Shown in pieces: positions 50,097 through 57,471 of a DNA stretch of 57,471 bases; within the stretch, counting starts at the first letter, position 1; each line of letters starts with the position of its first letter. Location of the stretch: NCBI GenBank assembly GCA_947476745.1, contig CANJRG010000022.1, forward strand, positions 1 through 57,471, read 5' to 3'. Below the pieces are notes generated by a model, which saw nothing but the letters and a program-made list of their open reading frames with translations, did not search any database and had not been told where the DNA came from. Source of the stretch: Acidimicrobiia bacterium (GTDB lineage Bacteria; Actinomycetota; Acidimicrobiia; Acidimicrobiales; CAIXPF01). Position numbers and translations under genes: made by a program.

Positions 50097-50933
50097 ATGG
50101 ACATCGGACTTCTGGCGTTCCCGAGCGACATCACCATGGGGCCTGCGGAGCTGGCCCGCGCCGCGGAGGAGCGCGGCTTCGAATCGGTCTTCTACCCCGA
50201 GCACAGCCACCTGCCGAACGACAGCGGCCCGTGGCCCGGCGGGCCGGTGGTGCCCGGCCACTACGCCCACACGCTCGACCTGTTCGCGGCGCTCGCCGCC
50301 GCCGCCGCGGTGACCAGCCGGATCAGGCTCGGCAGCGGCATCTGCCTCGTCCCCCAGCACGACGCCATCTGGCTGGCCAAGCAGGTGGCGACGATCGACC
50401 ATCTGTCGGGCGGACGCTTCGTGTTCGGCATCGGGTTCGGCTGGAACCGGCCCGAGCTCGGCCATCACGGCGTGGTCTTCGCCGACCGGCGGGAACGGAC
50501 CCGCGAGCATCTCGCGGCCATGAAGGCGCTGTGGTCCCCCGACGAGGTGGTCTCCTTCAGCGGCCGCTGGACGAACGTCGGTCCGTCGCAGGTCTATCCC
50601 AAACCGGTGCAGCAGCCTGGCCCGCCGATCCTCATCGCCGCAGGGGCCGGTCCGAAGCTGCGCGCCGCGGTGGCCGACTACGCCGACGGCTGGGCGCCGA
50701 TCGAGGGTCGTAACGAGATCGTGGCCGAGTTGCCTGCGCTGCGCGCCGCGTGGGCCGACGCCGGACGCGACCCGGCCGCGTTGCAGATCACGGTGTTCGG
50801 TGCCGACCCGGCGCCGGCAAATCTGGCGGCGCTGGAGGCGGCCGGGGTGCAGCGGGTGGCCCTCGGCCTGCCCGTCGCCGGGCCGGACAAGATCCTGGCT
50901 GCCATGGACCGCTATGCCGCCCTGTTGGCCTGA
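50097..50933 (+). CDS. LLM class F420-dependent oxidoreductase
   Basis: A 278-residue short member of the luciferase-like superfamily. Diagnostic parts are FESVFYPEHSHLP near the N terminus, RIRLGSGICLVPQHDAIWLAKQ, GGRFVFGIGFGWNRPE and PPILIAAGAGPKLRAAVADYADG, all as in F420-using subgroups. The ATG at 50097 is preferred over one 18 codons upstream because of the TACCGT box and the usual N terminus. The stop codon is inside a 10-base tandem repeat (50924-50973), and a double-hotdog gene follows. Substrate unknown. Confidence 0.88.
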   Translation: MDIGLLAFPSDITMGPAELARAAEERGFESVFYPEHSHLPNDSGPWPGGPVVPGHYAHTLDLFAALAAAAAVTSRIRLGSGICLVPQHDAIWLAKQVATIDHLSGGRFVFGIGFGWNRPELGHHGVVFADRRERTREHLAAMKALWSPDEVVSFSGRWTNVGPSQVYPKPVQQPGPPILIAAGAGPKLRAAVADYADGWAPIEGRNEIVAELPALRAAWADAGRDPAALQITVFGADPAPANLAALEAAGVQRVALGLPVAGPDKILAAMDRYAALLA

Positions 50934-50973
50934 GTTGGCCTGAGTTGGCCTGAGTTGGCCTGAGTCGGCCTGA
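50924..50973. repeat. five copies of a 10-bp unit covering a stop codon
   Basis: GTTGGCCTGA x 4 followed by GTCGGCCTGA. The first copy holds the last Leu-Ala codons and TGA stop of the LLM gene. Confidence 0.95.
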
Positions 50974-51014
50974 GCGTCGCGCCGTGGGCTGGCACGGGCC
51001 CGTGCTCCAGCGGG

Positions 51015-51020
51015 TACGGT
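51015..51020 (+). promoter_or_regulatory. -10 box of the thioesterase-like gene (leaderless type)
   Basis: TACGGT eight bases before the ATG at 51029. Confidence 0.5.
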
Positions 51021-51028
51021 GCCGACCC

Positions 51029-51865
51029 ATGGCGAGCGAACCCGTCAAGCCCCGCGGCCGTTATCCGCACACGAACTCGATCCTCTGCTACAGCCGGGTC
51101 ACCCACGACATCCGCGACGACGGCACGGTGGCCGGCTCGATGCCGGTCCTGCCCGACAACCTCGATGCCGGCGGGTGCATGCGGATGGGCGCCATGGCCC
51201 CGCTCGTCGATCTGTTGGCCGGGGTGCTGGGGGCACGTTCCGCCCATCCAGACTGGACGGCCACCCTCGACTTCACCCTGCACCTGGCCAACCCGGTCCG
51301 CTCCGGCCGGGTGCACGGTCTGGCCCGCCCGCTGCGTATCGGGACCAACACCGTGCTGTCGGAGAACCGCCTGGTGGACGACGACGGCAACATCGTGGCG
51401 CTGGCCCATGTGACCTTCAGCCGGCTGCCCCGCCGCACCGCCGAGCCCGCCGGCTCGCTGCCCCCGCCGAGCATGGTCGACTACACCAAGGCCGACGAGG
51501 AATCGCGTCTGCCGCCCGACGAGTACTACGGGCTTCGCTTCGACCCCGATCAGCCGGCGTTCGAGCTCGACCACCACGAGCGCATCTACAACAGCTTCGG
51601 CTCCATCCAGGGCGGAGCCATGGCGGCGATGCTGGAACGGGTCGCCAACCTGGCGGCGGAGCGGTTGCTTGGCGGCCCGGCCCGAACGGTCGACATGCAT
51701 TTCTCGTACCTCTCGCCCGCCACCACCGGGCCGTTCCGGGTGATCGCCGGCCCCGTCCGGGTCGAGGACCGCTCGGTACTGTCCACCGTCGAGTTGGTCG
51801 ACCTCGGCCGTGAGGGCCGCCAGTGCGCAGTCGGCACGGCCTCGGCGGTGCTGATCGACCGCTGA
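51029..51865 (+). CDS. double-hotdog acyl-CoA thioesterase-like protein
   Basis: A 278-residue protein made of two hotdog-type halves. The first has MRMGAMAPLVDLLAGVLGAR and LDFTLHLANPVRSG; the second has GSIQGGAMAAMLERVANLAAE and MHFSYLSPATTGPFRV. Such PaaI-like folds hydrolyse acyl-CoA thioesters, and the nearby CoA-transferase fits a CoA-release role, but the nucleophile was not identified. The ATG at 51029 follows a TACGGT box. The protein is separated from the next gene by 106 bases, in which a -10 and a strong ribosome binding site of that gene lie. Confidence 0.78.
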   Translation: MASEPVKPRGRYPHTNSILCYSRVTHDIRDDGTVAGSMPVLPDNLDAGGCMRMGAMAPLVDLLAGVLGARSAHPDWTATLDFTLHLANPVRSGRVHGLARPLRIGTNTVLSENRLVDDDGNIVALAHVTFSRLPRRTAEPAGSLPPPSMVDYTKADEESRLPPDEYYGLRFDPDQPAFELDHHERIYNSFGSIQGGAMAAMLERVANLAAERLLGGPARTVDMHFSYLSPATTGPFRVIAGPVRVEDRSVLSTVELVDLGREGRQCAVGTASAVLIDR

Positions 51866-51937
51866 GCGGCCGGCGCGGCCACGGGCGCCGCCGACCCCAC
51901 GGCCGCGCCCACCGCAGTCTGCGGCGCGACGAGACGC

Positions 51938-51943
51938 TACCGT
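51938..51943 (+). promoter_or_regulatory. -10 candidate for the CoA-transferase at 51972
   Basis: TACCGT 28 bases before the GTG; the leader carries a GGGGGG ribosome binding site. Confidence 0.4.
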
Positions 51944-51971
51944 CCGGGCATCACCGGCCAACGGGGGGATC

Positions 51972-53192
51972 GTGGCGATGGAAGGCATTTTCGAGGGCAT
52001 TCGCGTGCTCGACCTGACCAATGTGCTGTCGGGGCCGACGCTCACCCGGCTGATGGCCGAGATGGGGGCGGAGGTCATCAAGGTCGAGCTGCACCCCGCC
52101 GGCGACATTTCGCGCTATCTCCCGTGGCGGGTCAACAACCGCTCCGGCTACTTCGTGCAGCAGAACCGGGGCAAGAAGTCGCTGTTCATCGATGCCAAGG
52201 ACCCCGACGGGCTGGCGGTGCTGCACGCGCTGGTGGCCGAGGTCGACGTCCTGGTCGAGAACTTCAGCCCCGGCGCCGTGGGCCGGTTGGGCCTGGGCTG
52301 GGAGACCGTCTCGGCGATCAACCCACGCTTGGTGATGTGTTCGATCTCGGCGTTCGGTCAGACCGGCCCGCTCGCCGAACAGCCGGGCTACGACAACATC
52401 GCGCAGGCCTACACCGGCATCATGCACATGGTCGGCGAACGTGACCAGGCCCCGGCGATGACCGGGTTCTCGCCCGGCGACGTGCTGACCGGGGTACACG
52501 GGATGGCCGGGGTCAGCGCGGCGCTGTTCCACCGGGAGCGCACCGGGAAGGGCCAGAAGGTCGAGGTGTCCCTCATCGACTGCTATGCCACCTGCCACGA
52601 GGTCAACTACCAATCGGCGTCGTTGTCCGGCGGCGAGTTCGAGCCGGCCCGCAACGGGTCGCTGCACCCGCTCGTCGGCGGCTGCGGTGCCTATCCGGCC
52701 GGGGACGGGTACGTGGCGATGGCCGTGGTCAACGACCGCCAGTGGGCGCAGTTCTGCGCGGCGATGCAGCGACCCGACCTGCTCGAGGACCTCCGGTTCT
52801 GCACCGCCGAGGGCCGCAGCGCCAACCGCGACGAGTTCAACGCCCTGATCACCGAGTGGCTCGCCACCCAGCCCAGCCGTGATGCCGCGGTCGCCGCGCT
52901 GGCGGCCCAACGGGTGCCGGTCGCCCCGGTGCTCGACGTGTCCGAAGCGCTCGAGCACCCGCACCTGCGGCAGGCCCGTACGGTGCGCACGGTGCACGAC
53001 GAACGGCTCGGCTCGTTCGACATCCCGGGCATGCCGATCCGCTTCTCCGGGTTCCCTGCGGAGCTCGACCTGCACGCTGCGGGGCTGGGCGAGCACAACG
53101 AGGAGATCGTGTTGGGCCTGGTGGGCTGGGATGCCGAGCGCTACGACGCGCTGGTCGCCCGCGGGGTTCTGCGCCGCGACGCCGACAGCTGA
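51972..53192 (+). CDS. CaiB/BaiF family (class III) CoA-transferase
   Basis: A 406-residue class III CoA-transferase, a close relative of that at 1289-2506: SGYFVQQNRGKKSLFID is nearly the same in both. GIRVLDLTNVLSGP and AEVIKVE open the fold. The catalytic Asp context is GDVLTG, before TGKGQKVEVSLIDCY, and the C-terminal HPHLRQARTVRTV segment is intact. The start is a GTG at 51972 with GGGGGG upstream; an ATG follows two codons later. A 15-base-stem hairpin follows its stop. Carboxylic acid substrate unknown. Confidence 0.9.
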   Translation: MAMEGIFEGIRVLDLTNVLSGPTLTRLMAEMGAEVIKVELHPAGDISRYLPWRVNNRSGYFVQQNRGKKSLFIDAKDPDGLAVLHALVAEVDVLVENFSPGAVGRLGLGWETVSAINPRLVMCSISAFGQTGPLAEQPGYDNIAQAYTGIMHMVGERDQAPAMTGFSPGDVLTGVHGMAGVSAALFHRERTGKGQKVEVSLIDCYATCHEVNYQSASLSGGEFEPARNGSLHPLVGGCGAYPAGDGYVAMAVVNDRQWAQFCAAMQRPDLLEDLRFCTAEGRSANRDEFNALITEWLATQPSRDAAVAALAAQRVPVAPVLDVSEALEHPHLRQARTVRTVHDERLGSFDIPGMPIRFSGFPAELDLHAAGLGEHNEEIVLGLVGWDAERYDALVARGVLRRDADS

Positions 53193-53210
53193 GGGACGCG
53201 GGTCCGGACG

Positions 53211-53261
53211 CGTCACCGCCGGCGGCCCCGGCGTTGCATGCCCGGTCCGCCGGCGGTGACG
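53211..53261. terminator. 15-bp-stem bidirectional hairpin
   Basis: CGTCACCGCCGGCGG (53211-53225) pairs perfectly with CCGCCGGCGGTGACG (53247-53261) around a 21-base loop, between the stops of convergent genes. No T-run on either side. Confidence 0.65.
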
Positions 53262-53279
53262 GCGTTCGACCGAGGTCGC

Positions 53280-54635
53280 TCAGGCGGCCATCGGCCGGGT
53301 CCGAAGTGACCTGCGCACGATGAGGTAGGTGAAGGCGGTTCCGGCGATCAGCACGAGACCGAACGCCGCGTTGCCGGCGTTGACGCCGCTGTACCCGAGG
53401 TAGGTGTAGAGCAGGCCCGACGAGATGCCGGCAAACGCTCCCGAGCCGATCATCGCCAGGTCGCCGACGCCCTGGACCCCGACCCGCTGCTCCATGGGGA
53501 AGCTGGCGACAAGCAGGCTCGAACCGGCGATGACGCCGAAGCACCAGCCCATGCCGATGAGGAAGTTGCCCATGAACACGCCTAGGACGCCCTCAGGCGG
53601 GGTGAGGGCGGCCCAGCCGGCACCGACGGTGCACAGTGCGCCGGCGATGTACAGCATCGGGTACTGGCCCAGTCGGTCGGTGAGCGAGCCGATCACCGGC
53701 GAGAACAGGTACATGCCCCAGATGTGGAACGCCATCATCCAGCCGATGAGGTTCTGGTTGTGGTCGCCTGCATGCATGTGCAACGGGGTGAGGGCCATGA
53801 CGCCCACCATGGTCACCTGGCTGACGATCATCGCTCCGACCGCCAGGCGTGCCGCGGGATTGGCCAGGATGAGACGCGCGGATTCCTTGGCGTTGGCCTT
53901 CGGTTTGGTGCCGTCGCCTCCCTGGCCGAGCGAGCGGGCGAAGATCAGCGGGTCGGGTCGAAGGCGGGTCTCCACGATGGCTGCGGCCACGAGGAACATG
54001 ATGGAGGACAGCAGGTAGGAGCCGGTCATCTCCGGTAGCCCGATCCGTATCCCGACGCTGCTCGCCGTGCCCGAGATCACCGATCCGAGGGTGGAGCCGA
54101 TGGTGGTGGCCCACACGATCATGCTGATGGTCCGGGCCCTGGTCTGCTCGGGGGCGAGGTCCGAGGCCGCGTAGCGGGTGGCCAGGTTGGCGGCGTTGCC
54201 GACGCCGGCGCCGAGCACCCCGACACAAAGCAGGGGAAAGGAGCGGGTAAGGGCGGCGACGGCGGCGATCGCCGCCCCGCCGGAGCCGAGCAGGTACCCG
54301 AAACGCAGGCCGGCGCGCCGTCCCTTGGTGTTCATGATGCGGGCGAGCGGGAACGAGGCGGCGGCAGCCCCGATCGACAGACACGAGGCGGCACAGGTGG
54401 CGAGCACCTTGGACCCGGTCAGTTCGAAGGCCAGCAGCGCCGACACGATGTAGGTCGCCACCAACCCAACGCCCCCCGACGCCTGGCTGAACAGCAACGT
54501 GATAACGGTCCGTTTCTGAACGCTTGCTTTGTCGGTGGTGCCGGCGTCCATCACGGAGCCCGCACTGGTTTCCCCCACGGTCTGCATGGCGCCAGTCTGT
54601 CCTAAACCGGCTGCTGTCGCTTGATTCTTGGCCAT
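53280..54635 (-). CDS. MFS transporter
   Basis: A 451-residue major facilitator protein with about twelve helices. SQASGGVGLVATYIVSALLA and LARIMNTKGRRAGLRFGYLL are the early motifs; VGVQGVGDLAMIGSGAFAG is in the second half. Several starts are possible: 54635 (MAKNQ), 54587 (MQTVG) or a more distant upstream ATG; 54635 is a compromise without a clear ribosome binding site. It is convergent with the CoA-transferase across the hairpin and divergent from the ThDP gene. Substrate unknown. Confidence 0.8.
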   Translation of the reverse strand: MAKNQATAAGLGQTGAMQTVGETSAGSVMDAGTTDKASVQKRTVITLLFSQASGGVGLVATYIVSALLAFELTGSKVLATCAASCLSIGAAAASFPLARIMNTKGRRAGLRFGYLLGSGGAAIAAVAALTRSFPLLCVGVLGAGVGNAANLATRYAASDLAPEQTRARTISMIVWATTIGSTLGSVISGTASSVGIRIGLPEMTGSYLLSSIMFLVAAAIVETRLRPDPLIFARSLGQGGDGTKPKANAKESARLILANPAARLAVGAMIVSQVTMVGVMALTPLHMHAGDHNQNLIGWMMAFHIWGMYLFSPVIGSLTDRLGQYPMLYIAGALCTVGAGWAALTPPEGVLGVFMGNFLIGMGWCFGVIAGSSLLVASFPMEQRVGVQGVGDLAMIGSGAFAGISSGLLYTYLGYSGVNAGNAAFGLVLIAGTAFTYLIVRRSLRTRPMAA

Positions 54636-54702
54636 GCCCCCGGGGTCCCCGGCGCCGAGGTGGCACAGGTCCGGCCCCGGACCTGTGGCGTTCGGCACGG
54701 TG

Positions 54703-54708
54703 TAGGGT
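54703..54708 (+). promoter_or_regulatory. -10 candidate for the ThDP-enzyme operon
   Basis: TAGGGT 51 bases before the ATG at 54760. The leader has CCACGTGG (a palindrome) and a GGGGGG ribosome binding site. Confidence 0.4.
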
Positions 54709-54759
54709 GCCGATGTCCAACTAATCCACGTGGATCCGAGTGCGCCGGGGGGCAATGCC

Positions 54760-56394
54760 ATGCAGGGACATGAAGCGATCGCCAAGGCTTTGGCCGACCA
54801 AGGGGTCGACACCGCGTTCGGGGTCGTCGGTGACGGCAACGTGTTCATCGTCGACTCGTTGGTGCACAACCACGGCCTGCGCTACCAGGCCGCAGCCCAC
54901 GAGTCCTCCGCGGTGCAGATGGCCACCGGCTACGCCCGGGTGACCGGCAAGATGGGCGTGGCCACCGTGACCCACGGTCCGGGCCTCACCAACGCCCTCA
55001 CCCCACTGGTCGAGGCGGTGCGTTCCAACACCCCGATGTTGCTGCTGTGCGGGGACACCGTGGTGGCGGACCGCCAGCACCTGCAGAAGATCGACCAGCG
55101 CCAGCTGGCCCTGGCCTGCGGCGCCGGGTTCGAGCCGATCCGCAACCAGCACACCATCGCCGCCGACGTGGCCGAGGCGGTGCGCCGGGTCCACGCCGAG
55201 CGCCGCCCGATCGTGCTCAACGTGCCCTACGAGATCGAGTTCGTCGAGGTCGAGGCCGAGACCCGGGCTCGCGTCGCAGCACCGGCGCTGAGCGTGGGCC
55301 CGGACCCCGCAGCGCTCGACGTCGCAGTCGGCATCATCGCGTCGTCCACCCGGCCCGTCGTGCTCGCCGGACGCGGAGCGGTGCTCTCCGGGGCCCGTGA
55401 GTCGCTGCTACGTCTCGCCGAGCGGCTCGGTGCCCCGGTGGCCACCACGCTGATGGGCAACGGCTACTTCCGGGGCGAGCCGTTCGATCTCGGCATCTTC
55501 GGCACCCTGTCCACCACGGTGGCCTCCGAAGCCATCGCCAGCGCCGACTGCGTGATCGCCTTCGGTGCCGGCCTCAACTACATGACGACCTACAGCGACA
55601 CCCTGCTGGCCGGCAAGCGGGTCGTGCAGTGCGACATCGACCCCAGCCGGATCGGTTTGCTGTCGCGGGTCGATGCCGGGGTGGTCGGTGACGCCGGCCG
55701 GATCGCCGACACCATCGTGTCCTGGCTCGACGAGGCCGAGCACAAGCCGTCGGGCTTCCGCTCGCCCGAGCTCGAGGCCCGTCTGCGTCACTACGACCCC
55801 GCAGCGGAGTTCATCGACCGCAGCACCGACACCACGGTCGATCCCCGCACCTTCACGATCCGCCTGCAGAACATCCTGCCTGCGGATCGCAACGTGGTGA
55901 TCGACGGTGGCCGTTACATGCTCAACGCCCTGCGCATACGGGCCACCGATCCCATGGCCTTCGTGACCACCACCTCATTCGGGTCGATTGGCCTGGGCCT
56001 GGGCAGCGCCATCGGGGCGGCCACCGGTCGGTCCGACCGGCCCACGGTGCTGCTCGCCGGTGACGGCGGGTTCATGATGGGCGGCCTGGTCGAGCTGAAC
56101 ACCGCCATCCAGTCCGGTCTCGACATCATCATCGTCATCTACAACGACGGCAGCTACGGCGCCGAGCACATCCAGTTCCACAACAAGAGCATGGATCCTG
56201 GCCTCTCGCTGCACCGGTGGCCGTCGTTCGCCGCGGTGGCCGAGTCGATGGGTGCGACCGGGGTGACCGTGCGCAACCTCGGCGAGATCGATGCCGCCGC
56301 CGCAGCAATCGCCAACCGCAAGGGCGTGGTGCTGATCGACGTGAAGCTCGATCCCCAGATGATCTCCGAGAACAGCGCTCCCGCCCCCCACTGA
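54760..56394 (+). CDS. thiamine-diphosphate enzyme, acetolactate-synthase-like
   Basis: A 544-residue ThDP-dependent enzyme of the acetolactate synthase / benzoylformate decarboxylase fold. QGHEAIAKALADQGVDTAFG and the Glu of AAHESSAVQMA are at the N terminus, and the ThDP-Mg motif is GDGGFMMGGL through NDGSYGAEH. It lacks a partner regulatory subunit gene and the FAD-binding region looks incomplete, so a decarboxylase or carboligase outside valine synthesis is as likely as ALS. The ATG at 54760 has GGGGGG seven bases upstream. The amidohydrolase starts 18 bases after its stop, so they form an operon. Confidence 0.87.
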   Translation: MQGHEAIAKALADQGVDTAFGVVGDGNVFIVDSLVHNHGLRYQAAAHESSAVQMATGYARVTGKMGVATVTHGPGLTNALTPLVEAVRSNTPMLLLCGDTVVADRQHLQKIDQRQLALACGAGFEPIRNQHTIAADVAEAVRRVHAERRPIVLNVPYEIEFVEVEAETRARVAAPALSVGPDPAALDVAVGIIASSTRPVVLAGRGAVLSGARESLLRLAERLGAPVATTLMGNGYFRGEPFDLGIFGTLSTTVASEAIASADCVIAFGAGLNYMTTYSDTLLAGKRVVQCDIDPSRIGLLSRVDAGVVGDAGRIADTIVSWLDEAEHKPSGFRSPELEARLRHYDPAAEFIDRSTDTTVDPRTFTIRLQNILPADRNVVIDGGRYMLNALRIRATDPMAFVTTTSFGSIGLGLGSAIGAATGRSDRPTVLLAGDGGFMMGGLVELNTAIQSGLDIIIVIYNDGSYGAEHIQFHNKSMDPGLSLHRWPSFAAVAESMGATGVTVRNLGEIDAAAAAIANRKGVVLIDVKLDPQMISENSAPAPH

Positions 56395-56412
56395 GATCGA
56401 GGACGTCACACC

Positions 56413-57426
56413 ATGGAAGCCCGTTCCGATCGTTCCGAGTGGTTGGCGCTGGTCACCGAGCCGGTGCTCGAGCCCGACCTGCCCATCTGCGATGCACACC
56501 ACCACCTGTGGCTCGACAACGGCCACTCCGGATTCCCGTACCCGGTGCCGTCGTTCCACGCCGACACCGGATCGGGTCACAACGTGGTTCGCTCGGTGTT
56601 CCTCGAGTGCAATGCCGAGTACTACACCGATGGTCCCGAACACCTGCGACCCGTGGGTGAGACGGCGTTCGTGGCGGCCTGCGCGGCCGAGGCGCGCCGG
56701 GCCGGGGGCACTGAGATCGCCGCCATCATGGGTCACGCCGACGTGATGCTGGGCGACGGGGTCGAGGAGGTGCTCAACGCGCACGCTGCTGTCGGTGAAG
56801 GCCTCTTCCGCGGTATCCGTTACATCGTGGCGTGGGATGCCGATCCCAAGTTGCGGATGCGGGTGCCGGAGGGGACGCTCGCCGATGAGACCTTCCGAGC
56901 CGGGGTCCGCACCGTCGGCCGGCTCGGGTACACCTTCGACACGATGGTGTACCACCCGCAGCTGCCGGAGTTGACGGCGATGGCCCGGGCGTGCCCGGAC
57001 ACCACGATCGTGGCCGATCACCTCTGTGCGCCGCTGGGTGTGGGCCCATACCTCAACCGACGCGATGAGGTCCTGGTGCAGTGGCGCCGGGACATGACCG
57101 AGCTCGCGTCGTGCCCGAACGTGCGGCTGAAGCTGGGCGGTATCGGCATGCCGATGTACGGCCTGCGCTGGGACAAGGGCGAGCTGCCCCCCACCTCGGA
57201 GCAGCTCGCCGCGCCGTGGCGGGACGAGTTCCTGCACCTCATCGACGCCTTCGGTCCCGACCGTTGCCTGTTCGAGTCGAACTTCCCGATGGACAAGCGG
57301 GGCTGCAGCTACCTGGTGCTGTGGAACACCTTCAAGCGCATCGCCGCCGACTTCTCCGCCGCGGAGAAGCTGGAGCTGTTCCACGACACCGCGGCGCGTA
57401 CCTACCGCACCGCCACCGTGGCCTGA
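56413..57426 (+). CDS. amidohydrolase-2 type metal-dependent hydrolase/decarboxylase
   Basis: A 337-residue TIM-barrel amidohydrolase of the family that includes 2-pyrone-4,6-dicarboxylate and o-pyrocatechuate-type hydrolases and decarboxylases. The metal motif is DAHHHLWLDN with His29-31 near the N terminus. EYYTDGPEHLRPVGET follows, and RCLFESNFPMDKRGCSY near the C terminus provides the catalytic Asp (in FPMDKRG). It sits 18 bases behind the ThDP gene, which suggests joint work on an aromatic or keto-acid intermediate. The remaining 45 bases of the window (57427-57471) show nothing. Confidence 0.87.
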   Translation: MEARSDRSEWLALVTEPVLEPDLPICDAHHHLWLDNGHSGFPYPVPSFHADTGSGHNVVRSVFLECNAEYYTDGPEHLRPVGETAFVAACAAEARRAGGTEIAAIMGHADVMLGDGVEEVLNAHAAVGEGLFRGIRYIVAWDADPKLRMRVPEGTLADETFRAGVRTVGRLGYTFDTMVYHPQLPELTAMARACPDTTIVADHLCAPLGVGPYLNRRDEVLVQWRRDMTELASCPNVRLKLGGIGMPMYGLRWDKGELPPTSEQLAAPWRDEFLHLIDAFGPDRCLFESNFPMDKRGCSYLVLWNTFKRIAADFSAAEKLELFHDTAARTYRTATVA

Positions 57427-57471
57427 GGGCCTGAACGCGTAAACGGGCGGTGGCCGCGCAGTTGCGAGGCC

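Overview
The window is 57,471 bases of very GC-rich, gene-dense DNA and reads as the chromosome of an actinobacterium, most probably from class Acidimicrobiia. The grounds are the GC-rich codon use, four F420-type luciferase-like oxidoreductases, three class III CoA-transferases, a CoA-transferase alpha/beta pair, Thr-rich 'TTTTV' tails on exported proteins, and GTG starts. About thirteen genes also have a TAnnnT box only 6-9 bases before the start codon, the layout of leaderless actinobacterial mRNAs. I saw no rRNA, tRNA, CRISPR array, prophage or insertion sequence.

Layout. 1-12.3 kb: the first codons of a gene leaving the window, azlCD amino-acid exporter genes, two CoA-transferases, a Baeyer-Villiger-type monooxygenase, an Old Yellow Enzyme-type reductase, selO, an MFS exporter, an alpha/beta hydrolase and an F420 oxidoreductase. 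12.4-14.5 kb: a block with different base composition (nitrilase, GNAT, SnoaL-like genes and a broken gene end) that looks acquired, abutting an HNH endonuclease gene. 14.9-30.4 kb: gluQ, cytochrome P450, MFS, epimerase-like, CoA-transferase subunits, F420 oxidoreductases, an orphan amino-acid/amide-binding lipoprotein, a metallo-beta-lactamase-fold hydrolase, two small membrane proteins and a cholesterol-oxidase-like GMC enzyme. 30.5-34 kb: cyclase-family hydrolase, a small Rossmann protein, epoxide hydrolase and enoyl-CoA hydratase. 34.1-39.9 kb: a cell-envelope redox island with a two-component system, two paralogous exported proteins, ApbE flavin transferase and a ferric-reductase-like membrane protein. 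39.9-57.4 kb: a DpgC-like dioxygenase, a giant fused indolepyruvate ferredoxin oxidoreductase, MOSC protein, HMG-CoA-lyase-like enzyme, MFS, a papain-fold protease with a long acidic tail, F420 oxidoreductase, thioesterase, CoA-transferase, MFS, a ThDP enzyme and an amidohydrolase.

Together the metabolic genes fit aerobic breakdown of lipids, steroids or other hydrophobic and aromatic compounds: CoA activation by transfer, ring or side-chain oxidation (P450, BVMO, GMC, OYE, F420 enzymes), hydration, thioester hydrolysis, and export. No complete named pathway is present, so substrates remain inference.

The most unusual non-coding feature is a two-part repeat element present twice (15907-16229 and 28353-28645). 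Each copy has a cluster of GATTCG iterons, often 11 bases apart, followed by a 111-base element bounded by inverted repeats. The two 111-base elements have identical length and share the same central octamer at the same offset. Both copies lie between convergent genes and point the same way. A second theme is short tandem repeats that include or abut stop codons at several gene ends.
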